A DNA stretch of 64,000 nt. Source: Marasmius tenuissimus. Lineage: Eukaryota > Basidiomycota > Agaricomycetes > Agaricales > Marasmiaceae. Shown piece after piece: positions 24,606-37,734 of this stretch (positions within the stretch are counted from its first letter, which is position 1; each line of letters begins with the position of its first letter). The notes under the pieces were generated by a model. It searched no databases. It was not told the DNA's origin and saw only the letters and a list, made by a program, of their open reading frames with translations. The stretch covers positions 558,001-622,000 of the forward strand of contig JAQOTA010000070.1 of assembly GCA_029532415.1 (NCBI GenBank), given 5' to 3'. The position numbers and the translations under genes were made by a program.

Positions 24606-26527
24606 CTTGTGCCTATGGGGAGTTGAGCGGGAATTCTGGACCTTCTGACGATGTTATGAATCAGATATATGTAAATACCGAAGACATATGCCCGAAACAA
24701 ATTGGCATTTTGTAGCATGCGCTACAAGGCCCGATCATGAGATTGGAGATAGTTCACAGCTTCGTGGTGAGATTTGGGGTTGAGACGGTTGATGTTTGTT
24801 CATCTGGACTATGCTGTGACATCCTGGCCTATCATTTCTGTCGTGGTTTCTTCCATCAAAGATAGTGTTGTAGGTGATATACACTGGTGGTTTTGGACTC
24901 AACAGTAAATTCGGACTGCCGTTGTGAGTAACGCAACAACAAAAGAGGTGGTAGCTTTGGGGGCTAGAAGGCGATATCGTTGTGCAAATTAATGGTCAGA
25001 AACCTTCAGGCAAGTAGCATATCGTATTCAGAACCTGAAAGTGAAGTGTTAACCGAGACGACGTACCTACAGCATCCCGAACCGCACCGACCACAAGTCG
25101 TCTATTCTACGTTTATTCAGGCCCTCCCTTGCTGCTTTCCTCCCCTGTTGTTCCGACTTGACGCCGCCCATCATACATTCTCTAACCTAGGCATGATAGT
25201 AAAGGATGCGGGGCGGGGGGCTTTGCTCCGACAGCCTAACGTTCGAGTTTGAAACCGGGCTGACACCAACTCACATAGCTCGAAAAGGCTGTTGGAAGAC
25301 TCTGAAGGGCAGAGAGTATATGAAAGGGAGGTCCCTGAGATTCTTGCGATGTTCGAGGGTGGTCAAGCAAGCGTTCGAGTGTATTGGTATATATCCTGAA
25401 AACGAACGATCGTCAGAGTTAGTTTTTGGGTCGCCACTTAAAAAAGTAGCCCACCTTTCAAGATTAGATAAATTAGACTTGTAGCGATAGAGTTCGAGAT
25501 ACGGAGAGGAGAAGCACGAGGAAAACGACATTGTGGTTGCAGACGAAGTCGCACCGGGCCACCGGGGCATCACCTTCGGGCATCGGCGCACGCTCGTGGG
25601 AGTCCACAAACGTGTTTGGCCTAGACCACCATGTTCCTCTGAGGTTGTTTCATTCATAACCTCCCTTCGCCAATTTTAACTGTCTTCTTCGTCCTGTTGG
25701 GTATCTGTTCTCGAATCTCACGCTGTCGATCCTGAGCGCTTGGGCTGCATCGGGTGCCCGGTGGATAGGGTTACCCTCAATGTATGCGAGTGTTGTACCG
25801 CTACTTGTTGTCTTTGCGCAACCTCATTCTCCAAAGGAACCATCAACATGCTTGAAGCCTTTAGTCGAAGAGATATCCTCGGTCATTTTCTCGGTTCCAT
25901 CATCTCTGAAAGCAATAGCTCTCCAAATATTCGATCGTACCATGAATCGATTTCGGGACATACCTTTTTACCAAAGGCGCCATCGCCACTCCCAAACTTC
26001 GGGTCCGGAAAAATTAGGGCGCACAACCAGACCCGACCGATGCTCCTTGTGTTCGATACTGGAGAGCGAAATTTGGACGAGTTCCTGAGACCTACGTAGG
26101 CGAACCCTCCGCTATCGAAGAAGTAGCCAAAGCCGACGCATCTTGATAGATCTGGTCTTGGGTTGCGATTCATAAAATCATGGGATCTGGCCGAGGCATC
26201 CGTGCTGTGGTAGCTGACCAAGACAAATAGTTGTCCACGGCACGAACCCCAAATTCTCTGCCTTTGAATGTGGAACAGGATTGAAACTTTGCTCTACCCT
26301 CGCAATAATCCCTACTCAAGGTTTCGAACGATCAGAGTAATTGTATGGTCCTTTCGCCAGGAAGTTTTTGAGAATTACTCGGATCTTTGATTATAACCTC
26401 CGTCAATTACAAGGTGCGCTGCATGTTACTCCTACAGAAACGTTCCGAATCAATGTTCATCAAAGTATAAAGTGTTGTCGATCTCGAAACTGTGTTCGTC
26501 CCTCATGACGTGCGGTCGCCACGCGCA
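24606..26527. other. Unresolved stretch between ICMT paralog B and the acyl-CoA oxidase-like gene
   Basis: Frames of up to 128 codons occur on both strands (for example 25271-25657 minus and 25780-26088 plus) but carry no motif I recognise. A GACGACGTACCTRCAGCATCCC block near 25057 recurs near 36405, suggesting another duplicated piece. Confidence 0.4.
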
Positions 26528-28637
26528 TCACAAGTGGCTTTTGACTGGAAGATGGTCAAAACGTTGCTGGCCCACGGTCTCCAACGACTCAACGAAAGCC
26601 TCCCAACGCTCGTCGGAGACTATGGGAGCATTGACGTACCCCTCAACTTCCAGTTCAGCCATGAGATCCTTTATGTCGGGTAAAAGCTCCCAAGCGTACT
26701 CCTGCTCTAACTTGTACTGCTGAGCACGGCTTATCCCACCATTCTCGGAGAACCAAGCTGGATCGAGCTTCATGATGCTCGCCACGAACAGGTCGATCAA
26801 ACGTTTGTCCATCCCAGAAGCAACGGCGGTGTCGTACGCCATTCGATGGCCGATCGATTCGAGGAGAGGCTGACAGTGCGGCAGGATGGCGCGCTCCAGG
26901 GCAGGATCTCGTGGGTTCGGTGCGGTCGCTACGATTTCACGTAGCTCGGTGAGAAGAGAGGCTTCACGCCGGTATAAGAGGCTTTTGGGATCTTGAGTCT
27001 CTGGAGGGCTGATTCGACCGAGAAGCATTTCGATGCTAAACTCTGGGGAGATGTCAGTTTGCTGGTCAATCTAAATCCCGAGGAAGATTGGCGTACTGAT
27101 GGAGAGCGCTAAGATATCTCCCTCGGCTATGGCCGCGCCTCTCATGTCGGCCTAAGTTGATGATCAGATTTAGTCCCGGAGTTGTTGCGAACATCACTTA
27201 CATGCAAGGCAGACATCTGGTTGGCCTCAAATAATCCCTGTGCACCACATCTGTCTCCAAGAACCATAGGGATAGATAAGGCAAACCGCATTGCGGTGGC
27301 CTTGAAGACTGCAGCAATGAAGTGTTGTGGGGTAAAGAAACCACCCTCCAATTGAACAAAGAGCGTCCGGGCTGCCTCCGAGAACTTCATCAGTACGAGA
27401 CTCTGAGCCATGGCCGTCAAGATTGGAATATGTTGGGTACTGAATGTGATAATCGCCCGTTGGAGGCCATTTGGACCGTCTGATACCTTACGTCGTAGGC
27501 TGTAACTAGCTGCAATGTAGGTCGCAACTCGCATTGCGGTAACACCCATTGCACCCATGGACAGGCTGCCGATGACTACCCGGTTGATATTCTTGTAGAA
27601 CACAGCGCGGGTGCCATCTCCTTCCTCTCCCATCGTACCCAGCAACGCGGTTGCAGGTAACCTGACTCGATTGAAATATGTTATGACGTGTTTAACTGGG
27701 CGAGAACCACCTGAGGTTTTCAAAGTCAGTTCAACGGCAAGGCCGAGTATGAAGAAAGCCACCCACCTCGTGGCGGTAAAATCTTGCAAAAGATGTTATC
27801 GCACATCTTGAACCCGTCATTCAGGTGGACGACGAACGGCCTGACTCCTCTGTCTGTTCCATTGACCATTAGCCGCGCAAATACCACTGCCAAAATTGGC
27901 GTTCCGCAAGGAGAAGTTGGGGGCATGTATCTTGAGTCCGCATCAGTGGCGTACATATTGATCAGACCCGACTCAAACTCACTTCGCAGCATTGTTCGTC
28001 GGAGTGTGCAGTTCGAATTCACCACTTGGAAGCATTGTAGCCGTTGTCTCCATGTTCATGACATCTAGGCCGTGACCGACCTCAGTAAGGCAATGTTGCC
28101 CACTGCGATGTTCACCGTGAGTTGTTTTGTCTGTAGATAATTTGGGGAGCGCTCACCAAAGCTCGTATCTTAACAGTTTGTCTACGAGGATTTTGATGTC
28201 TGGTCGCCGCGACTCATGCGCGGCAAGAGTCCCAAGACAAAGGTTTAGGTGTATGGCCAGAAGTGTGCCGACTGCACCGTCCTAAGCAGGTCCACCCCAT
28301 AAGCTCGGCAGTCGTCCTAACTACAAGAGACTCACTTTCGCGAGGATAGGATCTGATCTAAGGTAGGGTTAGCTTTGTGTACTGTGTATAAAAAGTCCAT
28401 GAAGCCCCGTACGTCAGCTGCCAAAATTTAGGCGATACATTCAGAATGTCGGCAGAGGTAAGATCTAGAGTCGGTCGATTTAGTGGAGAGGACAACGAGG
28501 TCGAGAGGTGTACTACCGTAGGCTTTGAGCAATGATTTGCAACGTTCGTGACTCACTTTGTAGCGATCGTCGACAGAGAGGGATTCGGTGCTGACCGTCC
28601 ATAGTGGACCACGGGCGAGTTCACGAGTGGGCTTCAT
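26528..28637 (-). CDS. Acyl-CoA oxidase-like flavoprotein
   Basis: Nine-exon gene of the acyl-CoA oxidase/dehydrogenase superfamily, predicted to introduce the first double bond in acyl-CoA beta-oxidation using FAD. Exons: 28517-28637, 28413-28464, 28336-28357, 28157-28281, 27983-28102, 27767-27930, 27202-27710, 27097-27151, 26528-27042. Introns are 50-56 bp, all GT-AG, and they join to 560 residues in one frame. Motifs: PKFWQLTSDPILAKDG, GTLLAIHLNLCLGTLA, CLTEVGHGLD (flavin/substrate region), FELHTPTNNAAKYMPPTSP, NDGFKM, KILPPRGGSRPVKH, FNRVRLPATALLG, GDRCGAQGLFEANQ, AIAEGDILALSI. The start is chosen as the first Met before TRELARGPLW, a typical N-terminus here. It is shorter than classical peroxisomal oxidases (roughly 650-700 residues). 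No peroxisomal SKL-type C-terminus is seen; it ends KSHL. Confidence 0.88.
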
Positions 28638-30411
28638 TGTGTGGGTGGAAGCGAAGTTATCGATGTCCTCTGTTGGATTCAGATTCCTCGCACTTTGCCC
28701 ATGTCAGCACTTATATACCTCAACAGTGAGCCGAATATGCCTTACTATAGACGTGCGGACGGGATCTCGGTCATGCCTCTCGGGAAGCTGAGAGAGGAGG
28801 AAGAAGGAACTCATTAACGTCGGTCTGTCACGGCGAATCATCCTGCCAACAGCCATGCAAGCGGGACGGCGATGTCATTCATCGTCATTGATTCGATGAA
28901 CCGGCCAGAGGCTCAATGTCAACCCCATGGTCTTCCGTGCGAGATTTTGAACCCTGGTTTGTACATGTAACAAACTGAGAAAAATAGAATGATGTGAAAG
29001 GCAATAACCATACGGTGGCTGAAAGGTGGTATGTATGTCATATCGGTACAGTATATCATGAGGCCTGAGACGCTTTCAGTGGTCCTCCAGCAAATTCGGT
29101 TCAGAATCAAGCGGTCGGGTACGCTGCGGGCAAGGGGAGACACGTTCAATTTCGGATGAACTCGCCTTGGATCGCTCCAGCTGGCAACACCATGATACAC
29201 GATGACAGCATGCGAATCTACCTGTGAATCATCAGTCATTTTTAAATTGAAGATCTTCTGAATGGGCCCATACCCCCGTCTGTCGAGGAAAAGGAAGAGA
29301 CACCGGGGACGGGATTGGTTACCATCTATAATCTCGCTGCTCAGAAAACAACCACATCAAGAAAAGATGTGTGTACCAGATTTGACTTATCCAACCCCCC
29401 AGAGGTAGTAGTTCCGAACTCCGAGCCAACGGAGCGAAGATCCATTCCAGCTTCAACCTCTACGCTCAAGTACGCGTTTCCTCCTCGACCCGAACCTGAG
29501 TCTCGGACTCGACTCTCGATTTGAAGACGTCAAATTAGTATACAGGCATTCCGATGGAGGTTAAATTGTATCGGCTCTCTTGACATCGTGTAACTTGAAG
29601 TATCGTCCACCATGCAACACTGACCAGATCGCCGAGGAAGAACGCAACAACGACTCAATAGGCACCACCCTCAGGCGGAATTGGTCCATTTTGAATGTCT
29701 GATGACCGTGTCGCTGCGACCTGGTTGCCAGTCAGCACCAGGACCAAGTTGCAAGAAGAATTGAAACCCTCGAATCGCAGTCAGAAGTCATTGACCCGGC
29801 TGCCCGACGACAGGTATCCTGATAGCTGCTTCCAATAAATGATTCAACAAACGGATAAAAGACGGCATGAATGGAAGTATTTAGGTACGACTTATCAAAA
29901 GTCAAATAACTGCGTCTTCCCATCCTCCCGAGGAAATCGGTGGAAGCAGCGGAGGGATTGAGTCCGAATTGGCATCGGGGAGTGTGGTCGCCAGGTTATT
30001 GACCGTGAGCTCAGTTTCGGGACGCCTACTCTCAGCCGCGACCCGATCTCAGCCGCGACCCGAACAGGCCCTCATCGATCCACTTAAATGGTACCACCCA
30101 ATTCGAACGTCTGGATCTAGATGTATGTACTCATAGTAGGGAATACATCTACAATCCACATATTGCCCTCCAAAGCCCAGGCAAGACCGTGGCCCTCGGT
30201 TTTTGCACCAAGGCATCGAACCTGTGATGACCAGATTCTCTTGGTCTTTATGCCTATGGGTGAGAAGTCCGTCGTAAGTCTGTCACGGCGATAAGCTTGC
30301 CAATGGTGGGGGAATCAATTGCCCAAGCGACCTTCTTGATAAAGGACCATCTTGTTCTACGTTTTACTTCCCAGCAATCGCACCGTATACAGGCCTCAGG
30401 AATCCTTAACT
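28638..30411. other. Unresolved stretch before DUF6534 paralog 3
   Basis: No gene supported. A 106-codon minus-strand frame (28919-29239) has one hydrophobic run but no family match. A direct repeat CTCAGCCGCGACCCGA occurs twice near 30030-30062. GGGCCCATACCCCCGT near 29264 matches 18781. Confidence 0.4.
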
Positions 30412-32329
30412 TTACCCCGACGCTTCTTCTTCTTCACGATAGTAATTTTCACTCTTCAATCTGCTCTGTTGAACTTTCACCTCGATGAGTGGGATGTCGC
30501 TGTCCATACCACCCATCTCAAGCTACAACATGAGAACGCGTCAGACGAGAACCCGAGTTGTTTGTCGGAAATTCAATAACTTACCGTGTCGTTCCTCTGA
30601 CTCTCAAGTAACGGCAGCCCAGCCTCATCGAACGTCGTTCTGGGCGTGAGAGAGTAGCCGCCCCAGTCCTCCAGATAATGTTGAGTGTTGAGCCTGTTGA
30701 ATACGGTGCGACTTCATAAATCGGTACGACTTCAGACCGACGAAACTCACATTGCAAGGAGGGAGTTAAAATATAGCGGCATGAGAATGTACCTCAAGGA
30801 CAGAAAGATAAAACTGTCTGGAAGCAGCATGTACTTTTGAATGGAGGCGTTGAATGTGAGTTACGGTACGGTGAAAAGCGTGAGTGGTCCGTCGACCCGA
30901 GCTTACCGTAAATAGACAAGTTATGGAGAAAAAGCTTTGAGGTCCGGTCAGCAACCGAATGAAAGGCCGTCGTGAGTGTACAACTAATACGTACGTTGCA
31001 AGTGCGCCACTACTAACTAAAAAAGCTCGGACGACGTGAGACTGACTGTCGGTCCTGTGAAATAGGGGCAGTAAGTTGAACGCCGGGAACACTGGACTCG
31101 AAATTGAGACCTACCAGTACAACTGTTTGTTGGAACTGTACAGTATAAGAATAAGGCCCGTAGACATGATACTATCGATGACTGAGGCGAAGGCAAATGC
31201 GAGCATTACAGTCCACTGGGCAACTATCAACACTTTCGCAAGCTGTACCATGAATAAATCTCAGTCGACGTACCTTGAAGTCGGCGGTGAGTAGATGACA
31301 GATCTCATAAACTCCAGATCTATGCAAGGAACAAGCTTCATACTTTTCTGAATGCTTGGCCGTGTTACGATACTCACAACCGGTATGGAACGTCTTGATT
31401 GGACTAGGGTTGAGTGTTCTACAGATGGCAGAAGATGTGGAGGACTCACGGGCATTCAGATCTAAACGCAAGGGTTGGACACAGGCCATAACTTATGTAC
31501 AAGAAAGATCTTTGGGCGAAAGTTAGGTGCATACCGAGGCCAAGGCCGATAAGTAAGACCTGGGTCCAGGACGAGCCGGCTTGAGTGGATGCGAGGAAAA
31601 GACATAACTAATCTCCTTACCAGAATAATGAATAGGACGGTACAAAAGTATGGTCCCTTGGAAGCTACAGCATCGGGATTATCAGGGGAGCTGATGTGAA
31701 CGCCGAAAGGTCCAGAGTCTACTTTTCCAAAGCCGAACGGCGTGAAATCTAGAGAGACAAGGTACGTTCACGAACAGTTTTCATCGAGTGAGAGGGACGG
31801 TACGTTAGTGTGAGATTAGATATGAACAGCTGGGACGGGCATGAAACTTCAGAGCGGTTGCCAGTCAAGAATCAAATACATATCTCACATCGAGTACTGC
31901 CGCGAGCGAGTATTTCCAGGGAGTGGGTACTCCACTGGGATCTCCGTGGATGAAGATGTTCCCGTATGCGAATTCGAAGATTAACTTCAAATGAAGTAGT
32001 ATAAAGCACCTGAGTGGCGTTGAAGTTGCGTAGTTGCACGGAGAAAAGATCGTCGAAAAGGCATTCACCATAACGCTACACACTAGGACTGGGTCAATTC
32101 TGGGCCTTGCGTACTTGAGGAAGAGAACTCACTGCGAGCTTGCCCCAACCGGAAACAGGGCGCCGGAGAAATACTACAACTTGTATTGTTGATATCCCCA
32201 CCAAACTCAGAAGATTTGGATAAGATCTCTCGATATGTGGTCGTACAGTTGATATCAGACTTACCCTGATTTGATCAGGCTGCTGGTGGAGACAGGACTC
32301 AGGCTCGATAGTGAGGGAGGGGTATCCAT
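30412..32329 (-). CDS. DUF6534 multi-pass membrane protein, paralog 3
   Basis: Third copy of the DUF6534 gene; function unknown. It starts at 32327-32329 (MDTPPSLSSLSPVSTSSLIK), then GISTIQVVVFLRRPVSGWGK, the microexon CVALW, FAYGNIFIHGDPSG, FHAVRLWK and SKGPYFCTVLFIIL. The conserved 101 bp exon is at 31115-31215 (WTVMLAFAFASVIDSIMSTG...SSNKQLYW), then VVRAFLVSSGALAT and YMLLPDSFIFLSLRYILMPLYFNSLLAM in two exons. The last exon ends at TAA 30412-30414 (IPLIEVKVQQSRLKSE). It is more diverged than paralogs 1 and 2: KRLDW has become KQLYW and NSGA has become SSGA. The exon around 31400-31500 does not align cleanly in frame with its paralogs, so it may be decaying. Confidence 0.75.
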
Positions 32330-32411
32330 GCTTAAAATGAGAGCTGTGTGTATCAGGCGGACTCGGAAAGGCAACGGTAAGTCAAGACTCAGCAGGGTCG
32401 GCAGCAGTAAG

Positions 32412-32420
32412 TCTTATAAA
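32412..32420 (-). promoter_or_regulatory. Putative TATA box of DUF6534 paralog 3
   Basis: TTTATAAGA on the coding strand, about 85 bases before the start codon, following a CAGCAGTAAG block also seen before paralog 2 (CAGCAACTAAG). Confidence 0.4.
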
Positions 32421-34369
32421 CACGCGAACTGGGGTGTTCATTCAAATTGTTTTAGTAGATCTGTGATGTTCTCGAATTAGGGCCCTCCTTTTGAGAAGAA
32501 GGTCGGGGTTGAAACGGAACACGTGAAATAACACATTGCCGTTAACGAATATGACTTGATTTAGTTGTCTCTTGATTGATCTACCACTTTGGCAGGCCCG
32601 AAAACGTCCGGAGGTCCTTATGAGCACCAGAGTACTGAACGCCGCATCATAGGGGCTCGGGGCGGGAAGAAGGAATATAGAAAAGATGAGTTGAAGAGGT
32701 GCAAGGGATAGCATGTCGCGTCGAGTAAGATTCGGATATCGAGTGCTATGTTATAATCTGGAACAACGTTTCTGGAAAGGTCCGTTACTGCTTGAAATCA
32801 TCATTGATATATATTGGAAGGAGGTTGTTGCGGTACGGTGCAAGCCAAAGTGATCGTTACAGACCGCCGCTTAGACTCCAACCGTGAACGAACAACATAA
32901 ATATACATTTATTCCAATACGACGACGATGAATACATTGCGGCCCGTCACCCAAGAAATTTCATTCTTTCAAACCTCTTCCGGCTTGCGCTCAATACCTT
33001 TGAGTACACGATCAGGATGAAATCTATACACGCAGTTGATTCAATGAGCCCATGTGCCTATGGCGCCACCAACTCACGAGTCATCGAATCTTCTGACGCT
33101 GACCTCCTTGAACACCTGAAGACCTCGATGGTGTCCAGATATGACCGCTGCCGCTGCTGTGTTAGGGAGCTAGAGTGGATTCTTCCGTGTCAGAAATCGC
33201 CCGCGAGATAGGATACCCCAGTCATAATGATACTCACGTGGTATTCCACGCCCGAATTTCCTATTTCAGAAAACTCGCTGAATTGAAAGTCGCGGTTGGG
33301 CATGGCGCGAAGTTGTTTACGCAGGCGCTCGCGGGAAATCAACCTTTTGAGTGAAGTCAGTGGTTACTGGCCCGCCCGCGAGATCTCTTCAATAGACGCA
33401 CATGCTACACACGGAGATCACGTAGACTATAGGGTGTCAAGGGGTCATCTTCGGAGTCCGAAATTGACTTACGGTGGCAGCTCGGAGTTAAGAATATCGT
33501 GCTACACAGAGCCGATTAGCCTCTAGTCCTTTACCCGACATAGTAGTGGGTAATAGACATACAAGATGAGGGTCCCGGGTTTAGCCACAAACTGTAAACG
33601 GGAGGTCGAGCGGAGTTTAGATGGCGCTTCTTTTACGGAGTTCTGGAAACCACATACCAGAATCAATTGTACCAAAGCCGTTAGGCTAAAATACAGCTTC
33701 AGGATGCCCCGACGAAGAAAGGAAGATGTCTGCGAACCTTGTGGCCGTCCCACGATCGACGGCATAAATGATCAACTTGTCGATGGCTGAGTCGGTCCTA
33801 GAAGAATCAGTGCTCGATCATGAGATGAGGAATCCCCCGCTCGATGACAACCCGGACGGACCTACGACTTCCCGACCTCGAAGAGTTGAGGAGGTAGCAA
33901 AGGATGAGCGTGATTGTGACGTCGCATGCTACCGTGAATCCCGCCTTGGTAGACGTGATCATCTGGGACCGTTCCGGTCAGGGAAATCAAGGAAAGACCA
34001 GATGAAAGGGGCCACCTACTTTGGTAGTTTCCAAGAGGCTGTAGGATTTGAAACTTGAGCTGGTTAGCCAGGTATAGCATTGTCATCAGCTCCGACAGCT
34101 CTCAACTAGAATGTAATGTAATAAAATGGGCTTACATGGAGATAGTTTGAGCTGGACCCAGTGGTATTAAGTGACAAAAGTCGAGACTCGACGTTGAGCA
34201 GACCACGTACCAATACCGAATCCTGACGATGATCGCTTGAGCATTATGAACACGGACTAGTCAAAAGGTTGTGAGAACGCACCGATCTGAAGGAACGCCA
34301 AAAGGACCTGGTGCGTTCAAAGAGTTTGAGAGGCTCAGGATGTGAGGTTGGCGAAGATAGCTATTATTA

Positions 34370-34521
34370 GGGCTGCTCAATTCTCAGTTCGTCCCCAGTT
34401 CGTCAGCTCATCCCAGCTCATCAGCTTATTTCGCGGGAATTTTTTGCGAATTTTGCCCGAGACGAGCTGACGAACTGGGACGAGCTGACGAGCGGCGGAC
34501 GAACTGAGAATTGAGCAGCCC
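34370..34521. mobile_element. 152 bp palindromic MITE with TATTA target duplication
   Basis: The ends are GGGCTGCTCAATTCTCAGTT and its inverted complement AACTGAGAATTGAGCAGCCC, a perfect terminal repeat extending through GTTCGTCC. The interior also folds back (CCAGTTCGTCAGCTC against GAGCTGACGAACTGG). The five bases TATTA stand on both sides (34365-34369 and 34522-34526). There is no coding capacity. Confidence 0.9.
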
Positions 34522-35752
34522 TATTACATACCACCGGCGATGATAGAAAAATCTTTTTCCCTTCAGGCGCCACTACAAGCAACAGCGCGATATCTCGTGT
34601 CAAGCGCGATTTCCGAAGAATTAGGCAACTTACGGTTGTAGATGCGTGTGCTATAGAAGCTGGAACGTGGTCAATTATAGATCTCGGCAGTAAGACGACG
34701 AGTGCGCAACTCACATCTGCGCCGTAAATGCTGTAAGAAACTGAAGGAGAACTCCCGTTAGGGACAAAAACCATTTCGCGGAAGCTCGGATACTCACAGT
34801 TCCTATGAGCATACCCTGCCTCAAGAAATTAGAGCAGCGTCACTTTAAGCAGAGCGAATCCTACGGAAGCAGAGCTATGTATACAAGCGATCCTCGTGAG
34901 TCATTGCCAGGACCAGAAAGCGAGAAACAGCTCACGGTAGGATGGTGTCGAGAAGTTTTGGCTGGGCAAACCAGGTCACAAAGTCGATGTACATCTGGTG
35001 GCTCAGGAATACGACGTGGGCGCTCGCAAAGGAGCTTCATAGACTTTTAAATTGGGGCTCGGGACAAACAAAAGCGAGAACTAACAAGACCATGCCAACC
35101 TATGAAGCAAGACGCTAAATGTCAGCCCGGTCGATACATCCAAGGGCTACTTACGGCACATCGGACTGGGATACTGTCGGAGGAATTGTAGGAGCAGTAA
35201 TATTGCATCACAAGAACCTTCAATGCTACATCAACGGTCGAACAAAAGCAAAAAGTCGAGAAACGTACCGATCCTGCCCCATAAAGACTGCGCAGGAGAT
35301 TTTCAGTCTACGCAGACTATGCATATGGTGATACGCAGCGAAAGGGCGGCTCACAAAAGGTCGAATATGAATGCAATCATCTGGGGCCCCCAAATCTCCG
35401 AAAAGGTTGCTTGCCGCATCGTTGAGTTAGTATCAGTCAAAGGTATTGACCAGAGAGGTAAGAAGGGGGTAACTGAGCATGTCGTGGGATGGTGAAAGCT
35501 TCTTATGCATATGGCGGGGCGCAAAAATAGTGAGATACAGCAAACAAACTTGTTCGCCTCCTCAATCACAACAGCGATAGATCAATCAAACATCAGAATC
35601 GAGCTGTGCTCACTGCTATGTGTGTGTTGAACTTAACGAAGCAAACGGATTTTCAGCGCTGATAGAATTTGAGAAATCGTTCCACGGCTTCACGCGCTCC
35701 CGGCACCTCTTGATTTCTTTCAGCATTTAAGTATTGGAGACTCTCACCCGAC

Positions 35753-36143
35753 TCAGACACAATGGCCACGGGATATACAAGAACTGCCACGAAGGTCAAG
35801 GACACGGCAGGGAAACAAAAGTGTCCGAGATGTTTGGTTTGGATGGTGATACGAGGTCTGTGCGTGGAATTGGTGTGGTGGATGCGTGAGGATATCTCTT
35901 GGATGTTTCAAAGCATCCCCGAACGCGTAGAGAGAGGCTAGGATGAGGAACAATCTGACAATATTGAAAACAAGCAAAGGTGCCTCCGTGATTCTCCCCA
36001 ACGTCGGGTGCCCCATGATTCCTCCGCCGAGCTTGAATGCCATCAAATACCCTCCGAGAGACAAACGTCAGTTCCTTGAATCCCGTGGGTTCTTCATCAC
36101 ATGCGATGTGGGTGATTCCCAGGACCGCAGTCGTACGCGCCAC
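35753..36143 (-). CDS. Possible exon(s) of an unidentified membrane protein
   Basis: One frame reads GGGIMGHPTLGRITEAP then LLVFNIVRLFLILASLYAF, a good membrane segment followed by a polar tail (GDALKHPRDI). No family was recognised and no full exon-intron model was found. It could be a fragment of a small-exon gene like its DUF6534 neighbours, or a chance frame. Confidence 0.25.
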
Positions 36144-37734
36144 TACAGAAATATTCCTCTGATAGTCGATCAGCGATTTACTTCCTTCCGGTCACTTATG
36201 ATGGTTTTGTTCGAGCATAAGGAATGTGCAATCACTGTCCAAAGATAGGACGTTTTGAAACCAATGACTACATTCCGAATGTTGCTGCCGCTGATAGCAC
36301 AGCAAAGAGAGGGGTGGTACCCTCGAAATCTTACGATGCGTGCCGACAGTCCATATTATGTAGGTAGATGAGTGGGTCCAGGATCAGAAGGGAATTTGGG
36401 CCAAGACGACGTACCTGCAGCATCCCTAGTCGCGCAGGAGGCATGAAACGAGTGGTCCATCTTACATCCAATCCAATATCTGACATCCAATATTCGGGTC
36501 TCAACTCGCCTTTGAAGCCCCCCCTACAGCGCGGAAACGTTCACAACGCGGAAGATTGTTGTATCGTGCCTTGCAGTAGCTTCAAGTCCATCTACAGTGT
36601 TGGAACTTGGCAGTCGAGTTCAAGACCCGAAGTTACCAGGCAAAAAAGAAGATCCATCAAACGGGTTTGAAGTTGCATTAGTAGGTTGACACGGCGAGAC
36701 CACAACTCCAACACGAACCTGAAGTTTTTCCCGTCGTATCCAGCGCCCTACCGTTTCCATGTATTTGACGTCTTATTCGACACTTTGGCCGTCAAGGGAA
36801 GAAGAAATACCAAGACCTGCAAACGGAGACTATGAAGTAGACTAGAGATAGTCATGATGGGAGGGAGAAAGGGAAAATTGTGTTTGCTTGAATAGCGCCG
36901 CGAACGAGGTAAGTGGAGAAAATTGACCACGTGCCAAGCAAATAAATGTCAACGGGCGCACGGGCCAGGATCCAGCCTTCGCTTTAACGCCCATAACAAT
37001 CAAACTTATCGCGTTGACAAGGTGCAAGGAGACTCAAAGGCCTTCAGGCTCCGCACCCAACGTGCTTTTAGCAGGTTGGAAGAACAGGGCTGAGGGCCTC
37101 ATGAGGTCGGTTCGCAAATCTCGCTCGGAATTGCCTACAATGACTCAGTGTGCCATAGTATCCGAGTTGGCTCATGAACATCTCGTATTGGGGGTTCGAG
37201 CTGATCACAAGCGATCGACAACGAGTGAGAGAGATCAGTACTGGACGGAATGAGCAGCGACATGGTATGCACACAACCAACCTCTGGTCTACCGTCGACC
37301 GTGCTTGACAACTATATTCCAGCCTTTTCTTCTAGCGGCCTTTCGCCAGGGGTTCTAGTCTACCTCGGACCTCTACAGCTCCAGTAATGACGATCGTTAT
37401 ATGGCTCCGGAAATTCCATGCTGACTTCTACACAAGTAAGCGAGCCGCTAGTTCTCGGAGTATGGTATCTGTATCTCGGCAATCGTGGGCGAGATACCGA
37501 CCCATTGCGCTCAAGGACGATTCAATGGCCTCGAATTTATAGCAGAAACCCGACTTTACCTTCGGCACGGAAGTCATGCTGCGTCATTGACAGCTTCGAT
37601 GCACCCAGTCACCCCTCATACGGTCATGCCTCCGATTGTCCCACACGGGCACAGTAATAGGTAATAGATATCGTTTTAAATTCAAGTTCCGCCCAGCATA
37701 AGTTGAGGATCTCTGGGTACATTTTTCTCGGACT

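Larger units (their letters stand above)
32430..37734. other. Long unresolved stretch with one MITE
   Basis: No gene model could be built apart from weak candidates. Two minus-strand segments look membrane-like: KLYFSLTALVQLIL near 33690 with a possible GTATGT donor after it, and the 35753-36143 frame. The region may hold a decayed membrane-protein gene with many small exons. A clear MITE lies at 34370-34521. Confidence 0.4.
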
